A stretch of DNA of 24,926 nt, taken from an uncultured bacterium. GTDB taxonomy: Bacteria > CSSED10-310 > CALFER01. The DNA lies in NCBI GenBank assembly GCA_937951895.1, contig CALFER010000005.1, positions 1 through 24,926 on the forward strand, in the 5' to 3' direction. Positions 16,243 to 23,396 of the stretch are shown here, one piece after another. Each line of letters begins with the position of its first letter. Position 1 is the first letter of the stretch. The notes under the pieces are model-generated. The model worked only from the letters and a program-made list of their open reading frames with translations, was not told where the DNA came from and did not search any database. Position numbers and translations under genes: made by a program.

Positions 16243-17261
16243 GAACTGAGATACATCCGCATTTCCCGTTTGATTTCCTCGATCGTCGCCGTGGCCGTGC
16301 CGACTTTGCCGACAACGACACCGGCGGCGAAATTGGCGAGAACGGCGGCTTCGCGGATGGTCGTTCCGGATGCCAGCGCGAGCGAACAGGCGCTGATGAC
16401 CGTGTCGCCGGCGCCGGTCACGTCATACACACTCCGGGCCACCGTATCGATCTTTTCCATCGGTTTCCCTTTTTCAAAGATTGCCATACCGGATTCGCCG
16501 CAGGTCACAAGAACCGAATCCGTCTTCAGCGTTTCGATCAGCGTCCAGCCGGCACGCTCGACTGCCTGAGGCTCGTCGATCCCGATGCCGCTCATCTGGG
16601 ACGCCTCGAAATGATTCGGAGTGATCACGGTGGCGCCTGCGTATTTCTCGAATGCGGCGACTTTCGGATCGACGGCACAGATTTTATGGGCCTTGCGCGC
16701 TTTTTCGATGATGCTCCGGCAGACACGCGGGGTGAGCACGCCTTTGGCGTAGTCCGAGATGATGACGCCATCGACATCGCCGAGGATCGCCAGGCAGTAA
16801 TCGAGCAGTTGATCTTCGATGCCCGTCGAGATCGCGGTCGTGGATTCACGATCGACCCGGACAACCTGCTGATGCTGTGCAATGATGCGTGTCTTCCGTA
16901 TGGTCTGGAGTTCTCCGGCGGTCACGATGCCGCCTGGATCCGCATTGAGCGCGGACAGACGCCGGATGACCTCGTTTCCCAGCGCATCGTCGCCGACGAC
17001 ACCGGCAACGAAAACCTCGGCTTCGAGCGCACAGAGGTTGCTGACGACGTTCGCGGCACCGCCCAGCCGGATCGTTTCTTCCTTGACACGAACGACCGGA
17101 ACCGGGGCCTCGGGGCTGATTCTCCGGACATCTCCCCAGATATACTCGTCCACCATCACGTCGCCGATGACGAGTATTTTGCGTCTGGGCAACAGATCGC
17201 ACAGATGGATCATGTTCTGGTGCTGAGCGATCGAAATGATATGGTTATCGCTTTTCGACAC
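16239..17261 (-). CDS. rfaE1: D-glycero-beta-D-manno-heptose-7-phosphate kinase (HldE/RfaE domain I only)
   Basis: The 340-residue PfkB-type sugar kinase has GGAANVVSN (about 67-75), the substrate-binding VVRVDRE stretch and the catalytic GAGDT at 283-287 (Asp286). The SPEAPVPV segment near 49 is characteristic of the RfaE/HldE kinase domain. In E. coli HldE this domain is fused to an adenylyltransferase; here the protein ends after the kinase, so a separate RfaE2-type enzyme must exist elsewhere. The start is GTG (17261-17259), supported by a strong ribosome binding site; the overlapping ATG closer to that site is in another frame and stops after seven codons. A TATACT-like -10 at 17291-17286 in the 50 bp gap upstream could allow separate expression, though no good -35 box is present. 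Confidence 0.93.
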   Translation of the reverse strand: MSKSDNHIISIAQHQNMIHLCDLLPRRKILVIGDVMVDEYIWGDVRRISPEAPVPVVRVKEETIRLGGAANVVSNLCALEAEVFVAGVVGDDALGNEVIRRLSALNADPGGIVTAGELQTIRKTRIIAQHQQVVRVDRESTTAISTGIEDQLLDYCLAILGDVDGVIISDYAKGVLTPRVCRSIIEKARKAHKICAVDPKVAAFEKYAGATVITPNHFEASQMSGIGIDEPQAVERAGWTLIETLKTDSVLVTCGESGMAIFEKGKPMEKIDTVARSVYDVTGAGDTVISACSLALASGTTIREAAVLANFAAGVVVGKVGTATATIEEIKREMRMYLSS

Positions 17262-17267
17262 GCGCCA

Positions 17268-17275
17268 TCCTCCTC
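17268..17275 (-). promoter_or_regulatory. Ribosome binding site fixing the GTG start of the heptose kinase
   Basis: GAGGAGGA on the minus strand, six bases before the GTG at 17261. It decides for the GTG over the internal ATG (Met17), and the nearer out-of-frame ATG gives only a seven-codon frame. Confidence 0.8.
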
Positions 17276-17311
17276 AAAAGTGCGTAGTATATGAAAACCG
17301 GACCGGAAAGA

Positions 17312-18409
17312 CTAGAGCGAACGCGACGCAAGCTGCTCGTACAGATCCTGCGTTCTGCACACCATCTTCTCCAGTGAAAACTCCTCCGAACGACGTCTCG
17401 CCGCATCTCCCAGACGGTCCATCGATTCAGGGGAAGCGAGACAATCCTGAACCGCCCGATCGAATGCCTCCGGATCAGCGGCCGGGACGATTCTGCCATC
17501 GATGGCATCCCGGATCGCCTCGGCGTTCCCGCCCACATCGGTGGCGACGCATGGCAGCCCGGATGCCATCGCTTCGAGGAGAGCATTCGAGAATCCTTCC
17601 TTCGCGGAGGGCATGACATACAGATTCAGGCTTCGCAAAAACTCGTGAACCCGATCGCTGAATCCCAGAATCCGGATCGATGCGGACAGCCCCTCCGATT
17701 CGATCAGTCGTTCGAGATCAGGGCGTTGCGGGCCGTCTCCGAGGATGTAGAGGCGAAGGTCGGGCGCGATTCGTTTCCAGTGGTGAACGAGCGGGATGAG
17801 CGTATCGAGGCCTTTCTGGGGGACGAGGCGTGTGGCGGCACCGATCCGGGGGGATCCGTCCAGAGCCATCGGATTGTCATGGGAAGGCGTGAAGCGGGCC
17901 GTATCGATGCCGTTATAGATCACGCACTGGAGCGAGTCGGGGACACGCACTTTCGCGGTGTAGTTTTTCCTTACTGCTTCGGAAACGAACACATACATGT
18001 CCTTGAGGGGGACGAGCAGGCGGTCGGTCCAGAGTTGCCGGAAATCGTCCCAGGTATCGACATTGTGGACATGGTTGACGACGACGGGAACGCCGGCCAG
18101 AGCTGCGGCAATGGAACCGGTGGTATTTGAACGGTACATGTGCGTATGAACGATGTCCGGGCGCAGGAGGCGCAGATGGGTGCGCAGACGCCACAATCCG
18201 GATGGGCTGAAGCGGCGTCGGACGCGGATCACGTCCACCGGAATACCGGATTCGCGGAGATCGGGGGCGAGCGGGCCTTCCTCCCGGAGACAGATCACCG
18301 ACAGGTCGAACCCGCGTTTCTTCAGTTCGACCGTCATCGCTGCGATCTTGCGTTCCACGCCGCCGATCCAGAGACCGCTGACGATCCGCACCACCCGGAT
18401 CGGGCTCAT
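17312..18409 (-). CDS. GT4-family glycosyltransferase
   Basis: The 365-residue protein has a GT-B layout: an N-terminal acceptor domain with a glycine-rich loop (WIGGVER, about 14-20) and the DIVHTHMYRS segment, and a C-terminal donor domain. The donor domain has ATRLVPQKGLDTLI (about 190-203), GDGPQR, and the EX7E motif in KEGFSNALLE. Retaining GT4 enzymes add sugars from nucleotide donors, here most likely to the LPS core or O-antigen, judging from neighbours. The specific sugar cannot be called. Its ATG overlaps the stop of the previous glycosyltransferase (ATGA). A 50 bp gap separates it from the heptose kinase gene. Confidence 0.9.
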   Translation of the reverse strand: MSPIRVVRIVSGLWIGGVERKIAAMTVELKKRGFDLSVICLREEGPLAPDLRESGIPVDVIRVRRRFSPSGLWRLRTHLRLLRPDIVHTHMYRSNTTGSIAAALAGVPVVVNHVHNVDTWDDFRQLWTDRLLVPLKDMYVFVSEAVRKNYTAKVRVPDSLQCVIYNGIDTARFTPSHDNPMALDGSPRIGAATRLVPQKGLDTLIPLVHHWKRIAPDLRLYILGDGPQRPDLERLIESEGLSASIRILGFSDRVHEFLRSLNLYVMPSAKEGFSNALLEAMASGLPCVATDVGGNAEAIRDAIDGRIVPAADPEAFDRAVQDCLASPESMDRLGDAARRRSEEFSLEKMVCRTQDLYEQLASRSL

Positions 18410-19518
18410 GACCGAACGTGCTCCATGAGACGATCATAGGCGCGGGCGGTCGATTCAGCAGTCTGCCGGATATCGAAGATCGTTTCGACGCGGCGCCGAC
18501 CCGCGTCGCCCATGTGTCGCGCGCGGTCCGGGTCGGACAGGAGCGACCGGATGTGTGCCGCGACGGACTCCGGGTCACCGATATTCGCCAGAAGGCCCGT
18601 TGTGCCGTCCTGCACGGCCTCGGGGATGCCTCCCGCTCGGGTCGCGACGACCGGCAACCGCATCGCCATGGCGTCCAGGATGGAGGTGCAGAGACCCTCT
18701 TCCCGCGAGGTCATGCAGAACAGGTCGAATGCCGCGAGAAATCGGCGGACGTCGGTCTGAAATCCGGTCAGCCGGAATCGGTCGCCCAGACCGGACCGGG
18801 CGTGCGCGGCCCGGAGGGTCTCCCAGAGACGGCCGGCACCGACCAGCATGAATACGATGTTCTCCATCGATTCGGACACACGGCGTGCGGCTTCCAGGAA
18901 GAGCAGCGGATCCTTGTGATCCGCCAATGCCCCGACCATACCGATGACGCGGGTGCCGGGACGGATGCCCAGGGATTCGCGGGCGGAAACCCGGTCCGGC
19001 GATTCGGGGAATGAGGCGATGTCGATGCCGCTGTAGACGGTTTCGATGCGTTCCGGGCAGATGCCGTCTGAAATGAGGATGTTTCGGATGGCATCGGAGA
19101 CCGTCAGGATCCGATCGGCGCAACGTGTGTACTTGAGTCGCGACAATCCCAGGAAACTGGTACGGAGATGAAAATCGGTGCGGCGCGAGCAGACGATCGG
19201 GATGGGTTTGCGGAGGATCCGGCGGGACAGGTCGGCGGCGATCAGGCCGTGGGATGTGTGGACATGGATCAGGTCGACTGCGTATAAGCGGATGCCGTAG
19301 AGCAGATGGGCGACCATCCGGAGACTGAATTCGGAGACTCCGGTGAGGGGCAGGACACGGAGATCGGAGGCGACGGATTTTTCGAGCAGGGGGCTTTTTC
19401 GCGGCGCGGCCACGATGGACAGGAACGATTCAGATGGCAGATGGCGGACCAGGCCGAGCACCTGCGCTTCACCGCCCCGCCAGGTTCGTTCGGTGTCGAT
19501 GTGCAGTACGCGAATCAC
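18406..19518 (-). CDS. GT4-family glycosyltransferase
   Basis: The 370-residue GT-B protein shows RTWRGGEAQV (about 11-20), a DLIHVHTSHG segment, MVGALADHKDPLLFL (about 194-208) and the donor motif EEGLCTSILD. This last is an EX7E-type motif in which the second acidic residue is Asp instead of Glu. It resembles heptose/hexose transferases of LPS core clusters, but the donor is unknown. The start is GTG at 19518, which overlaps the TGA of the small zinc protein gene (GTGA). It is coupled to that gene upstream and to the second glycosyltransferase downstream. The pair probably makes successive linkages. Confidence 0.9.
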   Translation of the reverse strand: MIRVLHIDTERTWRGGEAQVLGLVRHLPSESFLSIVAAPRKSPLLEKSVASDLRVLPLTGVSEFSLRMVAHLLYGIRLYAVDLIHVHTSHGLIAADLSRRILRKPIPIVCSRRTDFHLRTSFLGLSRLKYTRCADRILTVSDAIRNILISDGICPERIETVYSGIDIASFPESPDRVSARESLGIRPGTRVIGMVGALADHKDPLLFLEAARRVSESMENIVFMLVGAGRLWETLRAAHARSGLGDRFRLTGFQTDVRRFLAAFDLFCMTSREEGLCTSILDAMAMRLPVVATRAGGIPEAVQDGTTGLLANIGDPESVAAHIRSLLSDPDRARHMGDAGRRRVETIFDIRQTAESTARAYDRLMEHVRS

Positions 19519-19685
19519 TCGATTGGTTTGGCTTCTTCGATCAGCATGATGGGGATATCTTCACGGATCTCGTATTTGAGCTTGCAAGCGGGGCACACGA
19601 GGCCGTCCTGAGCGGGAGTCAGTTCCAGATCGCCTTTGCATTTCGGACAGACCAGGATGTCCAGAAGCTCCTTGTCGACTGCCAT
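19515..19685 (-). CDS. Small Trm112/YcaR-like zinc-ribbon protein
   Basis: A 56-residue protein. It starts MAVDKELLDILVCPKCKG and has two CxxC pairs (C13/C16 and about C32/C35), then an EIREDIPIML segment, which matches the Trm112/YcaR small-protein family. AGGAGG at 19693-19698 with a 7 bp spacer supports the ATG at 19685. Trm112 proteins bind zinc and activate methyltransferases in eukaryotes and archaea; the bacterial YcaR role is unclear. In E. coli ycaR lies between lpxK and kdsB, so its presence in an LPS operon here is a conserved theme. The stop overlaps the GTG of the glycosyltransferase. Confidence 0.9.
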   Translation of the reverse strand: MAVDKELLDILVCPKCKGDLELTPAQDGLVCPACKLKYEIREDIPIMLIEEAKPIE

Positions 19686-19692
19686 AACCTAT

Positions 19693-19698
19693 CCTCCT
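19693..19698 (-). promoter_or_regulatory. Ribosome binding site of the Trm112/YcaR-like gene
   Basis: AGGAGG on the minus strand, seven bases before the ATG at 19685. It overlaps the stop codon (TAG) of the epimerase gene, so both genes are read from one message. Confidence 0.8.
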
Positions 19699-20647
19699 AT
19701 GACCCGGAATAAATCGTCCGGAGCCAGTCAATTTCCTGTTTCAAACCCTCGTCGAGCGTCACGCCGGGGGCATATCCCAGATGTTCGCGTGCTCTTGAGA
19801 TATCGGCCGAAGTGTGATGAACATCGCCTTTCTGCACATCCGTATTCCGGACATCGAGCACGACGCCGACGATGCGGGCAAGCGTATCAAGAACCGTGTT
19901 CAAACTCACGCGCGATCCGCCTCCGATGTTCATGACCATGCCATCGACACCCGTGGCGACACCCGCCTGGTAGGTCGCGCGCGCCGCATCCGCAACGAAC
20001 GTGAAGTCGCGGGTCTGGCGGCCGTCGCCGAACACGGGGAGGGGGAGTCCGAGCAGCATGGCACGACCGAAGATATGGAAGGCCATGTCGGGACGCTGGC
20101 GGGGGCCGTACACGGTGAAATATCGAAGCGACACGGTCGAGAGCCGGTAATTTTTGGTATAGAGCACCGCGAGATGCTCGGCGGCCAGCTTCGTCACGCC
20201 ATACGGTGATACGGGGTGCGGAGTCTGCGTCTCGCGCATCGGGAACTCCCTGACATCCCCATAGACCGACGATGACGAGGCATAGACAACGCGTCCGACA
20301 CCCGCATCGCGCGCGGCTTCCAGCAGGACTTGGGTGCCGAGCACATTCAGGTCGGTATAGATCCGGAAACTCGCACCCCAACTCGCCCGCACACCCGCCT
20401 GAGCCGCGAGGTGATAGACGACATCCACGCGTTCGAAAATCGACCGGAGGTCGGCCTCCAGGAGATTTTCTTCCAGGAATGTGAAGCGGGACGAGGATTT
20501 CAGTCCTTCGAGATTACGTTCCTTGACCGCTCTCGGATAATAGTCCGTGAAACAGTCGATTCCGATCACGTCATCGCCGTTGGCCAGGGCCAGGCTGGCG
20601 AGATGCGATCCGATAAATCCGGCCACTCCGGTAATCACGATCTTCAT
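19697..20647 (-). CDS. NAD-dependent sugar-nucleotide epimerase (extended SDR)
   Basis: The 316-residue protein carries the NAD-binding GVAGFIG (G7, G10, G13) and the catalytic SSSS stretch near 124-127, with Y149 and K153 in SPYGVTK. The GRQTRDFTFV segment and RQRPDM (about 183-188) fit UDP-glucuronate 4-epimerase or UDP-glucose 4-epimerase type enzymes. It would supply a sugar donor for the transferases downstream. An open frame continues nine codons further to 20674, but the ATG at 20647 is chosen because it overlaps the DUF3108 stop (ATGA) and puts the Rossmann strand at the usual position. The exact sugar (GlcA, Glc or related) is not certain. Confidence 0.92.
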   Translation of the reverse strand: MKIVITGVAGFIGSHLASLALANGDDVIGIDCFTDYYPRAVKERNLEGLKSSSRFTFLEENLLEADLRSIFERVDVVYHLAAQAGVRASWGASFRIYTDLNVLGTQVLLEAARDAGVGRVVYASSSSVYGDVREFPMRETQTPHPVSPYGVTKLAAEHLAVLYTKNYRLSTVSLRYFTVYGPRQRPDMAFHIFGRAMLLGLPLPVFGDGRQTRDFTFVADAARATYQAGVATGVDGMVMNIGGGSRVSLNTVLDTLARIVGVVLDVRNTDVQKGDVHHTSADISRAREHLGYAPGVTLDEGLKQEIDWLRTIYSGS

Positions 20648-21429
20648 AGCGGTTTCTCTCTTGCTATCTCCCACCCCGGGCCACGACGCCCCACGAGGTC
20701 GGCATTCAGGGATCCGATCTTCACCTTCATCCTAATCTTGAGAGGTACACGATACTCATCATCCGATACCCACAACGTCACCGTGCTCTGCCCTTTCTCG
20801 AACACACGTCCCTCCCATGTCGGGAGCGGCGTGCACAGGAACGCGGACCGGGCTCCGCTCGCGAGCGTCACGATTTCACGACGCTCGACCTTGATTTCGA
20901 CCGGGAAATTCTTACCGTCGGCATGGGAATTGAGCTGAACCACCACGCCTTCCGCGAGAGGGGCGTTACGCAGAGCGAAGATGCACGCGATCGGGTCTTT
21001 GGCGTGTTCCAGGGTGACCGAGAGTGTGCTATCGGATCGAGCCAGCAGTTTCGTCTGATCGAACCAGGTTTCACGAAACTTCCGGTATTTCCCCTCCCGG
21101 ATGTTTTTGGAGAAGTAGATCGAATCGAGCGTCGATTTGCTGAAGATGGAGATGATGACATCCTGTACTTTGAAGAATCTCGAGAATCCCGGGGTCGTTT
21201 CACCCACGACTTCAGCCCGGTACGCCGGCGTTCCCTCGAAGTTTCCCTGATCCGCGATCCGCATGGTGATCGTGCCGGCAGTGATGCCCATCCACGCCAC
21301 TTCGTAGATCAATTCCTCACCGTGATGAAAAATCGGGTTCATGGCACCATCTGATCGTTCGGAACTGCCGACGCCCGGGAGGAGCGTCAGTATCAAAATG
21401 ACTGCAAGGATCAACCGCAACTGTGTCAT
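20644..21429 (-). CDS. DUF3108 family exported protein
   Basis: The 261-residue protein has an N-terminal hydrophobic signal-like segment (about 4-20, ending near GVGSS). It continues as a beta-rich domain with segments like EELIYEVAWMGITAG, DVIISIF, KYRKFRETWF and FPVEIKVERRE. I recognise these as DUF3108, a family of exported proteins with no settled function, often near outer-envelope genes. A longer version from a GTG at 21465 would add 12 residues before the signal peptide; neither start has a clear ribosome binding site, and 21429 gives a cleaner signal sequence. Its stop overlaps the epimerase ATG. It follows waaF with a 57 bp gap. Confidence 0.82.
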   Translation of the reverse strand: MTQLRLILAVILILTLLPGVGSSERSDGAMNPIFHHGEELIYEVAWMGITAGTITMRIADQGNFEGTPAYRAEVVGETTPGFSRFFKVQDVIISIFSKSTLDSIYFSKNIREGKYRKFRETWFDQTKLLARSDSTLSVTLEHAKDPIACIFALRNAPLAEGVVVQLNSHADGKNFPVEIKVERREIVTLASGARSAFLCTPLPTWEGRVFEKGQSTVTLWVSDDEYRVPLKIRMKVKIGSLNADLVGRRGPGWEIAREKPL

Positions 21430-21486
21430 CGAACAATATCCCGAGAAGTCCCTGGAAAGTGACACATCATCATAAGCGGAAAGGCT

Positions 21487-22518
21487 TCATATCTCAATGA
21501 TGTTCTGGATTTCCCGGAAGACGTGTTCCGGTGTGATCCGCAGCATGCAGCGATGATCGATCGGGCAATCCCTCCGGTGACATGGAGCGCAGTCAACCGG
21601 TTCGCGCAGCACGCGGTGCCGATGGCCGTACGGGTGGGTCCGCGAGGCATCCGTCGGGCCGAACAACCCGATGACCGGCGTATCGAGGGCGGCTGCGAGA
21701 TGCAGGAGGCCGGAATCATTCGCGACACAGACATTGCAGGCTTCGATGATCGCCGCCTGCGTCATCAGGTCGAATTGCCCGGCCATGATCCGGGCCGTGT
21801 CTCCGGATTCTCTCCGGATGGCGTTCATGATCGGCAGTTCACCCGCCCCTCCCACCAGGAAAACCATGGCGTTCAGATCCCTCGAGAGCATTCCGGCGAG
21901 TTTTCCGAACGAGACGGGCGGCCATCGCTTTGCCGATCCATAGGCTGCTCCCGGCGCAAGCGCGACGCGAATCGGGGAGGCACAATCGGCGATCAGATCA
22001 CGGGCACGGGAACGATCCTCTTCCGACAGCTCGACGCCGGGCAGAGGTGCAGGCGCGGATGACGGACCGAATACCGCGTCGACGACGGCGAGATACTCTT
22101 CCACGAGATGCCGCGATCGGATGGACGGATCCAGATGCAGAGGATGGCTCAGGAGCAGCCCCCGGTGATCGGTCGGCAGGCCGGTCCGGATCGGAATCCC
22201 GGCCAGGAAGGCCATCAGCGCGGATTCGAAGGCCGTCTGAATCAGCACAGCCCCCGCGGGACGCTCGGACCGGATCCGTCTCACCACACTCACCAGGTCG
22301 ATCAGCCGTCCCGGCCCCCTCCGATGGTCATGGCGGATGATCGCATCGATGATCGTGCTGCGTGAATACAGGTCCGCAACCCAGGGTTTGGCGACCAGGA
22401 CGAGTTTTCGATCCGGGCAGCGAAGGCGGAGCGCCCGCACCGCAGCCGAAGCCATCACCGCATCGCCGATCCAGTTGGGAATCCGGATGATGATGGGGCC
22501 CGGAGGGAAATCGATCAC
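21487..22518 (-). CDS. waaF: Lipopolysaccharide heptosyltransferase, WaaF/RfaF type
   Basis: The 343-residue GT9 protein begins VIDFPPGPIIIRIPNWIGD, and PNWIGDAVM is the hallmark of heptosyltransferase II. Other marks are the ALAPGAAYGSAKRWP stretch, LVGGAGE, and NDSGLLHLAAA followed by GLFGPTD. A cysteine-rich end (CAPCHRRDCP) is common in this group. The enzyme adds heptose from ADP-heptose to the LPS core, linking to the heptose kinase in the same operon. A longer open frame (to 22737) runs into the upstream acyltransferase and lacks homology; the GTG at 22518 is preferred because it overlaps the acyltransferase stop (GTGA). Heptosyltransferase I versus II is judged only from these motifs. 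Confidence 0.9.
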   Translation of the reverse strand: MIDFPPGPIIIRIPNWIGDAVMASAAVRALRLRCPDRKLVLVAKPWVADLYSRSTIIDAIIRHDHRRGPGRLIDLVSVVRRIRSERPAGAVLIQTAFESALMAFLAGIPIRTGLPTDHRGLLLSHPLHLDPSIRSRHLVEEYLAVVDAVFGPSSAPAPLPGVELSEEDRSRARDLIADCASPIRVALAPGAAYGSAKRWPPVSFGKLAGMLSRDLNAMVFLVGGAGELPIMNAIRRESGDTARIMAGQFDLMTQAAIIEACNVCVANDSGLLHLAAALDTPVIGLFGPTDASRTHPYGHRHRVLREPVDCAPCHRRDCPIDHRCMLRITPEHVFREIQNIIEI

Positions 22519-23396
22519 GACGCGTCCTTCCGAGGACGGGTTTTCCAGCGATTGTGAAACCAGAACCAGTGCTGGGGGTGCCGCCGGATGGCATCTTCGA
22601 CGAGGCGGGCGTAATCGGAGACCATGGCCGAAACATCCGCTTCGAGATTGCCGGTCGAGCGGGGTTCGATACGACGGCATTCCAGCACCCATTTGCCCGG
22701 AGCTTCCGGAACCGGAATGATGCAGATGAGGGGACACCGTTTTTCGATGCTGATCATCACCGGTCCCCGATGGAAGGACGCCGGGCGTCCCAGGAAGTCA
22801 ATGAACACGCCTTTTCTGCCCGCGTTCTGATCGGCCAGCATCCCGACAGATCCCCCGCGATTCAACACCTCATGGATCTTCGGAATCGAGCCTCCCTTGT
22901 AGATCGTGCCGATACCCGATTCTTCATGGAGTTTCTCGAACATGCGATCGAGCCAGGGATTCTTGAGGCTGTTCAAGACAGCAGAAAACGGCGCGGCATG
23001 CTTCGCGATGTACCAACCGGCCAACTCCCAGTTTCCGAAATGCGCCGTGTAGAAGACCAGTCCTTTCCCTTCTGCAAAGGCCGTATCGATGATCTCGGGA
23101 AAGTCGCACCGGATCATATCGGCCACTCCCTGCGGTCCCCGCGCCCGGAAACTGAGCCACTCCCCGAGGAATGTGCCGAAGCTGATGTAGACCGCGCGCG
23201 CCATAGTCCGCCGTTCTTCCGGGGTGTGTTCCGGGAAAACGATTTCGAGATTTTTCATGAGGATGCCGGATCGGATTTTCAAGATGGCAGCCAGCGCTCC
23301 GAAACCGCGTCCCAGCGCGACACACCAATTGGGCGGCAGGGCGCGGAAACAGGCCAGCAACCCGCCTACGGCGTGAGCAAGGATGAAATCGATCAC
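22515..23396 (-). CDS. Lipid A-type lysophospholipid acyltransferase (LpxL/HtrB family)
   Basis: This 293-residue protein has the catalytic HX4E pair H119-F-G-N-W-E124 (AHFGNWE), the GMLADQNAGRKG segment near 205-216, and the C-terminal PQHWFWFHNRW that typifies LpxL-type enzymes. The N-terminus has a hydrophobic helix. It sits directly after the waaA-lpxK fusion, with the GTG start (23396) abutting its TAA, and its own stop overlaps the waaF start. Lipid A acylation normally follows Kdo addition by WaaA, so the gene order fits the pathway. The acyl chain and position are not predictable, and a second homologue lies at 12968-13879. Confidence 0.92.
   Translation of the reverse strand: MIDFILAHAVGGLLACFRALPPNWCVALGRGFGALAAILKIRSGILMKNLEIVFPEHTPEERRTMARAVYISFGTFLGEWLSFRARGPQGVADMIRCDFPEIIDTAFAEGKGLVFYTAHFGNWELAGWYIAKHAAPFSAVLNSLKNPWLDRMFEKLHEESGIGTIYKGGSIPKIHEVLNRGGSVGMLADQNAGRKGVFIDFLGRPASFHRGPVMISIEKRCPLICIIPVPEAPGKWVLECRRIEPRSTGNLEADVSAMVSDYARLVEDAIRRHPQHWFWFHNRWKTRPRKDAS

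Noticed and set aside
21427..21471. Short leader-type frame before the DUF3108 gene starting with repeated Met codons
   Set aside because: It has no ribosome binding site and is the tail of a longer shadow frame antisense to nothing conserved; the overlap with the downstream ATG is probably chance.
22519..22737. Upstream extension of the heptosyltransferase frame
   Set aside because: It overlaps the acyltransferase gene, is low in homology and rich in Arg/Pro/Ser as shadow frames are; the GTG at 22518 overlaps the upstream stop as elsewhere in this operon.
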